Assembly (NCBI RefSeq): GCF_003255815.1
Contig: NC_037671.1
Coordinates: 154,248,645-154,312,644, forward strand
Length of the DNA stretch: 64,000 nt
Source of the DNA: Theropithecus gelada
Lineage: Eukaryota > Chordata > Mammalia > Primates > Cercopithecidae
Direction of reading: 5' to 3'
The translations under genes were made by a program, and so were the position numbers. Under the pieces are notes generated by a model. The model saw nothing but the letters and a program-made list of their open reading frames with translations, had not been told where the DNA came from and made no database searches. This document shows positions 12,101 to 25,000 of this stretch, one piece after another; position 1 is the stretch's first letter, and each line of letters begins with the position of its first letter.

Positions 12101-15100
12101 TTTAATGTACACAGTCTTGAATTTTTTTTTTTTTTTTTTAAATAAACATCTCAGGAGTTTGAGACTAGCCTAGCCAACATGGCAAGACCCTGTTTCTACT
12201 AAAATTTAAAAAATTTGCTGGGTGTGGTGGCGCCCACCTGTAATCCCAGCTACTTGGGAGGCTGAGGTAGGAGAACTGCTTGAACCCAGGAGGCGGAGTT
12301 TGCAGTGAGCCAAGACACACTCCAGCCTGGGAGACAGAGTGAGACTCCATCTCAAAAAATAAATAAGTTAATTAAATAAATATCAAGCAGAGATATACAA
12401 CAGATGCCATTAATCTGATTTCTTTCAAAGTTCAACAAAAATAATATACCTTTAGAATCAGGCTCTATAAAAATGTAGGGTACCCTAAAAGATTTAATAT
12501 TGCTTCTCAGTAATATCAGAGATTTAGTGTGGGAATAACAAGAAAAAGAAGCAACACTGTATAAGACTGTACAGTGAATATGGGACTGTGTAAGGCCACG
12601 GTCTGCAACCAACAGCTAGACCTGCAAAGGTATCACAAAGGACCTGACCATCAACCTCAGAAATCCTGCTGCAGAGTGGGTGGTGCCCCACCTGCCTCCT
12701 TCCTCTGACCAATCAGTGAAGGGCCACAGAACACATTACTCCAAACCTTAACAAAAATAGACAAAGGCTTCCAGGGCCTTGCACTCATGATTTTGCTGGG
12801 CTAACTTTGGTCATAGCATCCTCTAATAATATGCAGGACATATTATGCTCAATTCAATCTGTGAAGGACAACCTAATTCCAACCTCCCAATTCCAACCTG
12901 TGTCCAAATCCCTCAATTCCTGCTTCATCTTTCTATCCAGCCTGAATCCTTGGCTTGGTTTTTTGACTTATTGATACTTTAATCTATGACCTTGACCTCA
13001 TCCCTAGGATACAAGTATAATTTCCTCTGTCCTTGATTCTGTGACAGGCTTTATTTTCACTTGTAACACTTTGGAAAACATGCTGCTTCTTGCAATGGAT
13101 GGGGCATTTCATGTGGTACAAAGCAGTTATTAAATCAATGGTGTAACATACAACTCAGGGACTCCATGAACTTCTCCCTGGGGTTTGAACTCTAGGTTAT
13201 TTCCCACTATGGCCATTTAACCTGTTCGCATGGCCTCACCTATCTGCTGCCTCATAGAGGGTGGAAAATAATAAGTGGCACGGACACCTTTAACGTTAGA
13301 CTGAAAATTGTAATAGCAACATCTGAAGCATTGAGACTATGCTCGTAAAACCCCAATCCACCTTGTCTACTCAGTAAGCACAACAATATTAGTATTTTGG
13401 ATTCTGTTAGTTTATCACTATTATTACTATTGTTTTGTGGAGGGACCTGAATGGCAGGCTAGAGTTTGCAGATAGCCATGTACTTTATATTGAGGTTAAA
13501 AGTTAGGAAATCCTGGTTAAGTCATAGTGTCAAATATCCTTATATATAGGTTTATCAGGGACAGAAATTGCTCCCATGGTCACATCTTATCCAACCCTAG
13601 AATATCAAGGCAGTCAAATCTACACTGACATTTAAAGTGAAGATGATTGGATTAAGTTTTTATATAGAGAAAGTCCACAATAAATGAGTTGCAAAACCAA
13701 AATGATTCAGAAAATAATATATTATCATAGAGAGTTCAGGGATATGGTAACCTTAAGTCAGCTCCTTGCCTTTCCCCCCACTATTTCTTGTAGCACCGCC
13801 TATTGTTTAGATAAAAAGGCCCATCAGGACTCCAAGCTTTCCTATCTTTGTGTACGTTCTACTCCCCCTCCCCCAAATCTCTCTCTGCTAACCATTTTTC
13901 AAGGCTCAGCTCAAATACCTCAAACTCCATGGACTCTTCCATGCTCCACAGGGTCAAAAGAAATCTCTTCATTCTCATTCTTATAAAGGAGCGCTGACTC
14001 TCCTTTATAAGGGTCCTACTATATGACCTGTATTCTGGTTGTATGCCACATGTCTTACTGTTATATGTAGCCACCCATCAATGTTTATTGATTAAATGAA
14101 TCATTCAAAATTACTTATTTTTTGTTTTTACTAACAACTACAACATAAACAAAGTAAAATTAATCTAGAATAAAAGAAAGTATGCAAAGGGGTATCTCCT
14201 TAATGGCAAAAAATCATCTTAGGAACATTGTCTAAAAGAAACAAGTTAAGGTGCCTCTATCCACCATATGGTATTCCCTCCACTACCAAGAAAAGACAAG
14301 AAGGGAAAGAAAGCAGAGAAAAGGAATTAAGTATGCTACAAGAGACAATTCAGTCACTTACTTCTGTAGAGAGTCAAAGAGAAAAGCCACAGTTAGTAAC
14401 ATTAGCATGTACCTACTTGGGGATGTAGTCTCTTTTCCCCTCCAACACCTCTCATGAAGAGCTGAATGTATTAGTCTCTTCTCGTGCTGCTATGAAGAAA
14501 TACCCAAGACTGGGTAATTTACAAAGAAAAAAGGTTTAATTGATTCACAGTTCCTCATGGCTAGGGAGGCCTCAGGAAACTTACAATCATGGCAGAAGGC
14601 ACCTCTTCACAGGGCAGCAGGACAGAGAAATGTCAAACAAAGGGGGAAAAGTCCCTTATAAAACCATCAGATGTCATGAGAACTCACTCGCTATCACAAG
14701 GACAGCAGCATAAGGGTTACTACTGCCATGATTCAATTACCTCCTACCAGGTGCCTCCCACAACACATGGGGATTATGGAAACTACAATTCAAGATGAGA
14801 TTTGGGTGGGGTATCATTCCATCCCCAGCCTCCCAAAATCTCATGTCCTCACATTTCAAAACATAATCATGCCTTTCCAACAGTCCCCCAAAGTCTTAAC
14901 TCATTCCAGCATTAACCCAAAAGTCCAAGTCCAAGGCCTCATCTGAGACAAGGCAAGTCTCTTCTGCCTATGAGCCTGCAAAATCAAAAGCAAGTTAGTT
15001 ACTTTCCGGATACAATGGGGATACAGGCAATGAGCAAATGCACCCATTCCAAATGGGAGAAATTGGCCAAAACAGGGGGCTACAGGCCCCATGCAAGTCT

Positions 15101-18100
15101 GAAATCCAACAGGGAAGTTGCCAAATCTTTTTTTTTTTTTTTTTTTTTCCAATGGAGTCTTGCTTTGTCACCCAGGCTGGAGTGTAGTGGCATGATCTCA
15201 GCTCACTGCAACCTCTGCCTCCCGGGTTCAAGTGATTCTCCTGCCTCATCCTCCCGAGTAGCTGAGATTATAGGTGCTTGCCACCATGCCCAGCTAAATT
15301 TTGTATTTTTAGTAGAGACAGGTTTCACCATGTTGGCTGCTGGTCTTGAACCCCTGACCTCAAGTGATCCACCCGCCTTGGCCTCCCAGAGTGCTGGGGT
15401 AACAGGCATGAGCCACCATGCCCAGTCTAACCAAATCTTAAAGTTCTAAAATGATCTTCTTTGACTCCATGTCTCACATTCTCACATTCAGGTCATGCTG
15501 ATACAAGAGGTAGGCTCCAACAGCCTTGGGCAGCACTGTCCCTGTGGCTTTGCAGGGTACAGTCCCCCTCCCGGCTGCTTTCACAGGCTGCTGTTGAGTG
15601 TCTGCAGCCTTTCTAGGCACATAGCAACAGCTGTCAGTGGATCTACCATTCTGGGGTCTGAAGGACAATGGCCCTCCTCTTATAGCTCCACTAGGCAGTG
15701 TCCCAGTGGGGACTCTGTGTGGGGACTCCAAACCCACATCTCCCTTCTGCACTGCCTTAGTAGCGGTTCTCCATGAGGGTTCTGCCCCTGCAGCAAATTT
15801 TGCCTGGACATCTAGGCATTTCTGTCTATCCAGGCATTTCCATACATCCTCTAAAATATAGGCGGAGACTCCCAAACCTCATTTCTTGACTTTGGTGTAC
15901 CTACAGACTACACACCATATGTAAACTTGCCAGGCTTAGGGTTTGCACCCTCTGAAGTAATGGCCCGAGCTGTACCTTGGCCCCTTTTAGCCATGGCTGG
16001 AGCTGAAGCAGTTGGGATTCAGGGCACCACGTCCTGAGGCTGCGTAGAGCAGGGGGGCCCTGGGCCTGGCCCAGGAAACCAGTTCTCCCTCTTAGGCCTC
16101 TCTGTGATGGGAAGGGCTGCCTTGAAGGTCTCTGACATGCCTTAGAGACATTTTTCCCATTGTCTTGGTGATTAACATTTAGCTTCTTGTTACTTATGCA
16201 AATGTCTGCAGTGGGATTGAACTTCTCTCCGGAAAATGGGTTTTTCTTTTCTATCACATTGTCAGGCTGCAAATTTTCCAGACTTTTATGTTCTGCTTCC
16301 CCTTGAATGCTTTGCCGCTTAGACATTTCCTACACCAGATACCCTAAATCATCTCTCTCAAGTTCAAAGTTTCACAGACCTCTAGGGCAGAGTCAAATTG
16401 CCACCAGTTTCTTTGCTACAGCAGAGCAAGAATCACCCTTATTCCAGTTGCCAACAAGTTCCTCATCTCCATCTGTGACCACCTCAGCATGGACTTCTTT
16501 GTCCATAACACTACCAGCATTTTGGTCAAAGCCATTCAACGCATCTCTAGAAGTTCCAAACTTTCCCACATCTTCCTGTCTTCTGAGCCCTCCAAGTCTT
16601 TAGGAAGTTCCAAATTCTTTCATATTTTCTTATCTTCTTCTGAGCCCTCCAAACGGTTCCAACCTTTGCCTGTTGCCCAGTTTCAAAGTCACTTCCACAT
16701 TTTCAGGTATCTTTACAGCAGCACCCCACTCTATCGGTACCAATATCTGTATTAGTCATGGTTCCCTAAAGGGACAGAATTCATAGCATAGATGTATACA
16801 TAAAGGGGAGTTTATTAAGGAGTATTGACTCACATGATGACATGGTGAAGTCCCACAATAGCTCATCTGCAAGCTGAGGAGCAAGGAAGCCAGTCCGAGT
16901 CCCAAAACCTCAAAAGCGGGGAAGCGGACAGTGCAGCCTTCAGTCTGTGGCTGAAGGCCAGACAGCCCCTGGCAAACCACTGGTGTAAGTCCAACAGTCC
17001 AAACCTTGAAGAACTTGGAGTCCAGTGTTCGAGAGCAGGAAGCATCCAGCCAGGAGAAAGATGAAGGCCAGAGGACTCAGCAAGTCTGTTCTTTCCACTT
17101 TCTTCTGCCTATTTTTATTCTAGCCATGGTGGCAGCTGATTAGATGGTGCCCACTCACATTGAGGGTGGGTCTGCCTCTCCAGTCCACCAACCTAAATGT
17201 TAATCTCCTTTGGCAACACCCTCACAGACACACCCAGGAACAATACTTTGCATCCGTCAGTCCAATCAAGTTGACACTCAATATTGACCATCACACGAAG
17301 AAGGCCTCTAATAATATGACCATAAGCCCATGATTTCTAAATGAGCTCAGGTATCATAGCTTTGGGGAGTACGACCATGCTTCCTTATGAAATGAGGTGT
17401 TGAGTTCAGGGTGGTATAAGGACTTGCACAGAAAGCACCACATCTGACGCAGGGATCTAGGATCTTTCTGATAGTTAAGTTTTAATAGAGTCCCAAGGTA
17501 CTAGCTTCTGGGGGCAATTGAGAGTTTTCACGTATATGTGTAATGTTAGGTAATTGACATATAATTGACATAAAAACCACAGGCTGGTTTTTGCCAAGAT
17601 GGGAAGCAGCATGAGTACCCTCCTACAGATTCCTTCTGGCTATGAAATAAAACATTTCCCACATCCCTTTCCCTCAATGAGCAGGGGATGAGGTTAAGCC
17701 ACCTTTGAGCTCAGCAAGAAACCTTCCCAAGCTACAAATTGTAATCATTTTGACTTATTTCAAACAGCTCGAATATCAATATCCTTGGAAAGCATTTCAT
17801 TAAACTAACAATAGTACATGGTTTTCATTAAACCTTCCTAGGCTGACATTCCCTGACCACTAGAGAACCTGTATTCTATAGCAAGGAAAGCGTATGTGTG
17901 TGGTTTGTGTGTCTATGGGATATGAACATTTCTCAGCTTGTTTATTTCTGCAGTGATTCATCCCATCCAAATTCTTACAACGATACAGAGATTGAGAGTT
18001 GGACTCAATATAGATCTACAATGCTCTTTATCTCCGAAGAAGAAATGAGTTTAACCAATATATCTAATGGTAAAGCTAAAGAGTTAAACTTGTTTCTGGG

Positions 18101-21100
18101 AAGTTTTTTGCTGGATATCTTGACAAGGAAGGCCAAATGATATTTATGAAGATGCCAAACCGGGCGCGGTGGCTCACGCCTGTAATCCCAGCACTTTGGG
18201 AGGCCGAGGCGGGTGGATCACAAGGTCAGGAGATCGAGACTACGGTGAAACCCCGTCTCTACTAAAAATACAAAAAATTAGCTGGGCGCGGTGGCGGGCG
18301 CCTGTAGTCCCAGCTACTCAGGAGGCTGAGGCAGGAGAATGGCGTGAACCCGGGAGACGGAGCTTGCAGTGAGCCGAGATCGCGCCACTGCACTCCAGCC
18401 TGGGCGACAGCGTGAGACTCCGTCTCAAAAAAAAAAAAAAAGAAGATGCCAAACAATAAATTATGTCAAAGCCATCATTTAAATGGTGTATGACAACCAC
18501 TATTAAGTACTAGAATCATGCTCTATCGAATACTGAAGCTATTAGTACACTAATTACATTGAGCTGCCAAGCTTTGAAAAGACACAACATGCCTGATCGT
18601 TAAGCCAGTCTGTTCTTAACTTGAGCCATAATAATAACTGAATCTGTACACAGTATGATCTTTATAACCTTTCTATTTCACATGTTTTAATCTAAAGTTG
18701 TGACTCTGTCCCCTGCATTGTTTTCCCCATTGAGAGAGGGGAGGAGTGTGCTTGCGAACTGCAGTTATGCGAGGTACGGCAGGACTGGAGAAGGGCAGTA
18801 TTTGACTAACACACCATCAAAGAAAAGTCACAAAGGATTTTACAACTTTAAGAGTGTTAATTTCTTATGCATGCAAAGATTATCATAATAGAGAAAATGA
18901 CCTCATATTGTCTTCACATGTTTTACATATTGAAATAAAGTTTATATTCCTAAACCTGATTTTATTATTATCTGGTTAAATAACAATTCTAGCATTTTTT
19001 CATAAGATATATAAAAACACTACATTGCTCATATTTTTGCACTCTAGAGATTAGAAATTGAATGTCAGACCTGTAGAAGAGGTCTTTTTCTTTTCCATTA
19101 AAAGCTAATTTAAATGTAAAGCTGACATTTTTTATGCTACAGAAAACCCTTTTTATCTTCAAAAGGGCAAATTGGAAATATAGCTTTTTCAAAAAGAAGG
19201 CCAGATATAACACATATTTTAGAAAATTAAACAGGGACATTTTAGCAAGGTATCTTAAACTAAAATGGTATATTCATCACCCTAGTCTGAACTGACAATA
19301 CTGGGAAGTGGTGATATAAAAGGAATTCTCTAATGTCTTGAACTATGTGCTAATTATAATTGGATCTTTGTTATCCAAATGCCTTAAACTTTTATCCAAC
19401 TCACAGATTCAGAGGATTTTAAAGAAAGGCTTAAAATAACTTCCATAGTTAATAAGCATTCAATTTCCAATGACATAAGTTCTAGTATTTTTAATTTTAA
19501 TGTGGTATTTTTATGCACTATTACAAAATCAGGGAATGTCATAAAAAGAAATAAGATTTTGTGCTTGATATTGTAATTTGATTTTCCACTTGGATCCCCA
19601 AGTAAATCCAGACACTGTTTCCAGACCTAAAGCAGATGCTTGAAACAATACCTGCCACAACGCTTTGCAGCGAGAACCATTAAACGAAATCAGAGTTGCA
19701 ATTCTAAACAGAGTTGTGCATAAAGGCACGCAACCCTGGCCACAAACAACTCAGCATCTACACCACACTGCTGCCAATGCCAGGATTCTTCCAGTGGTAG
19801 CAACAGATTTCTTTTTCACAGCCATAGCCCTACACTCTAAAATGTGACAAGATTATTCTGGAACTTTTAGCAAGTCACGTAAGCTCTCTAAAGCTTGAGT
19901 TCCTCCCTGGTAAATTAAGGGTGTGATACTAGCATGTCCCAAGTTAACACTAACATTAACCCTAGGAGAGAAAGCCTTTTGTTTCCTTGACCTATGAGGT
20001 CAAATGTGGTGAGCAGCATATGGCATCTTTGACAGATCTCACAGAGCCACTCTGTACCCTCACTCTCATAAACGAACAGCCTCCCTTTGAGAGGTGAGCT
20101 TGAATGGCAGAAGAAACATCATACAAACCTAAGTCACAATAACCCTGAGGCCTGGATGAGTCAACAAATCATAATCAATTGTTCATCAAAGCTGCCCCCA
20201 CATTCTTAGTAGGCAGAGGTGCAATCTGAGGTAATTATAAGATATCTGGCATTTCCTTTAAAATTCTAAAAGGAAAAAACATGTGGGAGATAGGATGCAA
20301 CAAGATCAGAAAAATGTGTTCGATTGTTGATGATAAAGGTTTTGGGGGGCTCATGTACTATTCTTTCCACTCATATGTGTGTTAAAAAAAAATTTCATGA
20401 TAAAATTAAATATACATGTGCATACACACATACAAACACACCAATAGGAAGAGGGAATTACCCTTCCAAGTTTTAGACAATACACACGCCCAAGTCCTGC
20501 CCTGGGAGAGTCTGACTCAGTGGGTCTAGTGAGTCACTCAATCATGGTTTGCTTTTTGTTTTGTTCTAAAATAATATTAGTAGGCCAGGTGCAGTGGCTC
20601 ACACCTGTGATTCCAGGTGTGAGAGGCTGAGGAGGGAGGATTGCTTGAGGCCAGGAGTTCGAGATCAGCCTGTGCAACATAGCAAGACCCTGTCTCTACA
20701 AAAAAGTTTAAAAATTAACCAGGCATGGTGGTGCATGCCTGTAGTCCCACTTACTCATGAGGCTGAGGTGGGAGGATCCCTTGAGCCTGAAACTTTGAGG
20801 TTACAATGAGCCATGATTGCACCATTGCACTTCAGCCTGAGTGACAAAGCAAGATCTTATCTCCAAAATTAAACAAATCTTTAAAAAATTAAATATTACA
20901 GATGCCTCTATTGTGAACTTCTGGTTAAACACCATTAACCTGATCCTAGGCTATCATTTTATAAAAGAAACTGAAGCCCACAGAGGTAAAATGACTTGTC
21001 ACACTCACTCATGGCAGAGCTGGGGCTATATTCTCAAGCCAGATGACTTCTGAGGTGTATGTGTGGGTGCAGGTGTGTGTTATCAATCCCAACAAGTTAA

Positions 21101-22016
21101 AGGCTAACAGAAAATGATTGTTATTAATGGTCTACAATTTTCTTATTGTTCCTCCAACTGTTTCTTCCTAGTATAATTAATGGATAAGACATATTAGTAT
21201 TTAAGAACATCTACATTTGAACCAAACACTTAGTATGCTGTAATCACTAAAAACACTTGCCTTATGAGGTAAATTGAGTACATCTTACAAGCTGGCTCAA
21301 ATTATTAATTACCTAGTCTAGCATGTCTTAATAATACGAATGCCCAATTTTAAACAGTTAGCTTTTAATAGCATACAAAATTATTATTTTTTAAAAGGGG
21401 TGTCACTGTGTTACCCAGGCTGACATCTAACTCTGGGCTCAAGTGATCCTCCTGTTCAGCCTCCCAAGTAGTTCGGACTACAGGTGCATGCCACTGCATC
21501 GAGCCAAAGCCTCTTAAAAATATTACCTTGAAGAATGTTTATGATCTATAATCTCTTTCACTCTCCAATCCCTGGCAACCTAGTTTCTTTCAAAAATTAT
21601 CATTGGGCCGGGCGCGGTGGCTCAAGCCTGTAATCCCAGCACTTTGGGAGGCCGAGACGGGTGGATCACGAGGTCAGGAGATCAAGACCATCCTGGTGAA
21701 CACGGTGAAACCCCGTCTCTACTAAAAAATACAAAAAAAAAAACTAGCCGGGCGAGATGGCGGGCGCCTGTAGTCCCAGCTACTCGGGAGGCTGAGGCAG
21801 GAGAATGGCGTGAACCCGGGAGGCGGAGCTTGCAGTGAGCTGAGATCTGGCCACTGCACTCCAGCCTGAGCGGCAGAGCGAGACTCCGTCTCAAAAAAAA
21901 AAAAAAAAAAAAAAAANNNNNNNNNNNNNNNNNNNNNNNNNNNNNNNNNNNNNNNNNNNNNNNNNNNNNNNNNNNNNNNNNNNNNNNNNNNNNNNNNNNN
22001 NNNNNNNNNNNNNNNN

Positions 22017-22062
<46 letters not shown>

Positions 22063-25000
22063 ATCATTGACAATGTTTTGGGGAAACTAATAACTAACCT
22101 TCAAATTCAAAAACCTTTGTCCAATGTTAACCTTACTCAGCCTCTCCGCAGCATTTGGCATTACTAACCAAGCTCTTTTTACTTAGTCTACTCTTTCTGC
22201 CTGGGCTTCAGATAAACTGTACATCCTTCAACTTTCTCTTACTTCCTATTATTTCCTAGCATCCTTTACCAGCTCTTCTTGAATGGCCCATACTTCAATA
22301 TTGGAATCCCTAGAGATCTCTCTTTGTCTCTTTATTTTCTTACTCTTATATCCACCTTGTATAATATGAATCACTCTATGGCTTCAACAACAATTTCTAG
22401 GCTCATCCCAAAGCTGTGCCTCCAATGCTGGACATTCCTTAAAATTCAGGCCCCTGTAGCCAACTCTCACACAGGCACGTTAACCCAAAGTGTCAAAAAC
22501 TTACTTTTAAGCCTGTTTCCCTTTTGCTTGATGCTAAAGTCACCCAAGGCAAAATTTGGCAAGTCATTCTAGATTCCCTTCTTCTTCCACACCCTTCACA
22601 TCCAATCAGTATCCACATCTTGCAGGGTTCCTATTGGCTCACATTCTAAAGATTTTTCCATTCTCAACTGGGCCTTGGCTCTAGCCCAGAACCATTTTAA
22701 GAACTACATATAAAATATATTTTATAATAGCAGTGATCCATGTTCATTGTATTACCACCCATAAACCCAGAGTTTTGGTATATATCCTTCTTAGAGTCCT
22801 TCTGTGATCTATGGCGAAACAAAGGATAATGGTGAAGACTCCATGGATTTAAAGTCATACAGATTTGGTTTCAAATTCCAGCTCCACCAATTCCTATCTA
22901 GATAACCTTAGTAACTTTAAGATCAGTAATTCTCATTTTCCTCATCTGAAAAAAATTACACAATAATACACCCCAATTAGACTACCATAAATATTACATG
23001 AGACAATGTTTATACAATGTGTAGCATCATGCCTGATCTATGCAAAACATTAAAATCTTTTACATAGTTATTACCCCCTAAAAATACAGCACTACACCAC
23101 TCACTGATTCCTAACTTCTTTTTTCACATAGTAACAGATTATGAATCGCTTCAATGTCAAGATACACATTTGTACATTTTCATGGTATTTCGCTGTATAG
23201 ATATGCCATAACATATTTAACTAGCCACCTCTATTCTTTTGGATTATCTCTAATTTTGGTCAGCGTAAGAAAATGACAATGAACTTAACCATAAATATTT
23301 GCTTGCTCACGCTATTACTCTCTTTGGAGGAATTTCTGAGTCCAGTGAAGTGCATGGTTTTCAAGACTTTGCCATGTGCCACTGTTCTCTGGAAGGACTC
23401 TACCAATTTATATACTCCCATCAACAAGGAAATTACCTACCATCTCCTATCTACCCTCCAGTCTTACACTCCCTCAATCTTTCCTTTGCCTTTCCGCAGT
23501 TCCCTGTCATGCACAGAATAGAAACTTTGCTCTCTATCTCTCTTGAGGCTCACTCCTGCTTCCCCCATCTGCCCCTGTCTCTCTACGCACCTAAGTGGCC
23601 AGTTAGTATGACCTGATTGTCTCTCCAAACATTTCAAATATCCCCACTTATATGTCTAATAGACATCATACTCAACAGGTCCTAAACTGAAATCACGAAA
23701 TTGAAAGCAATACCATCCTTCCAATTTCTCAGGCCAAAAATCAGTCATTTTTGAGCTCTTTTGTTCTCCTACATGATTTCCATCAGGAAATCTCAATAGC
23801 TTTAACTTCAAAACAAAATCCAGAATCCAACCATTTCTCCACTTTCCAATGCTGATACCCTGGTCTGAATCACCATTATCTCTCACCTGGATTACAAGAA
23901 CCTCTCAAATGATCTCCCTATTTCTCTTTGCCCCCTTATAGTCTATTCTCAATACAAGAGCCTAAGGAATCATTTTAAAACATAGTATAGATTTTCAAGC
24001 CTTTGTTTCAAACTCCCGTTTCACTCAGAGTAAATCCAAATTTCTAAAGATGATCTGTTTACAAGGCCCTATGCAATCTTGTCCCCTTACCCCTGACCTC
24101 ATTTCACACTACTGTTCCCTCTGCTGGCTTCACTCCAGCTACACTCACTCCTTGAGGTAAGTTCCTGCCTTAAGGATTTTGCACAGACTATTCTTTCTGC
24201 CTGGACTGAGTTTCCTGAGATATACACACAGCTCAACTCCCTGCCCTTCTTCTTGTCTTTGCTTAAATGAATAATATCCAGACTATCTCAACTTAATAGT
24301 GCCAGGGGCTCTCCTTCCCAATTCCCCTTGTTCTGTTGTTTTTATTACTTTTGGAGGATAAACCACATACTAACACATTATATGAATTACTTCCTAGATT
24401 TACTTTTATTTTTAGAATTTAAGCTGTAAAACAACAGTGATCTTTATATGTTTCGTCCAATAATTTATATTTCAAGTACCCAATAATTCCTAGCACACAG
24501 TAGACACATATCAAGTAACTGTTTAACAAATGAAAAAAACTACCCCCAGGCAATATCATGCCCTATAGTTTCATATTGCATATTTGAATGATTCGGAGGA
24601 GGGTCAAGAAAGTACAGCCACCAGACAGAATGAAGGAGGGGGCGTGGCTTATAGCAAAGTAGATGGTCTATGTTCCATCCAAAGGGAACAGCTTCTACTC
24701 AATTCCAGGCAATTGCTACCCTGCTCGAAAGCAGGCCCCTTACCGCCAGAAGATGAGGGATGTCCCAACATCCATTTGTTATTCAGATGGTGGTTCAAAC
24801 TTTCACATTAAATCTTTTAGTTTTAGAATTCTGGCAGTTGCCAGTTGGAAGAAACATGCAAAAAACTCTTGTTACTTAGTGACTTACCACATATCCACAG
24901 TATTTGAACTTAGCTTGCACCTCTACTTGTTCTGTAATTGCTTTCTGTGTCTATTTACTCTCCCTAATAAAACCACATAATTCTTTTTAAAAAACCTTTG

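Noticed and set aside
14995..15449. Open frames of 68-159 codons across an Alu
   Set aside because: Translations of Alu sequence (for example the SAHCNL type peptide), a common artefact in primate DNA.
15474..16603. Open frames of 60-141 codons on both strands
   Set aside because: They lie inside the decayed MaLR internal region and do not form an intact gag or pol frame.
17898..18140. 80-codon plus-strand open frame
   Set aside because: Isolated, with no recognisable motif and no splice context.
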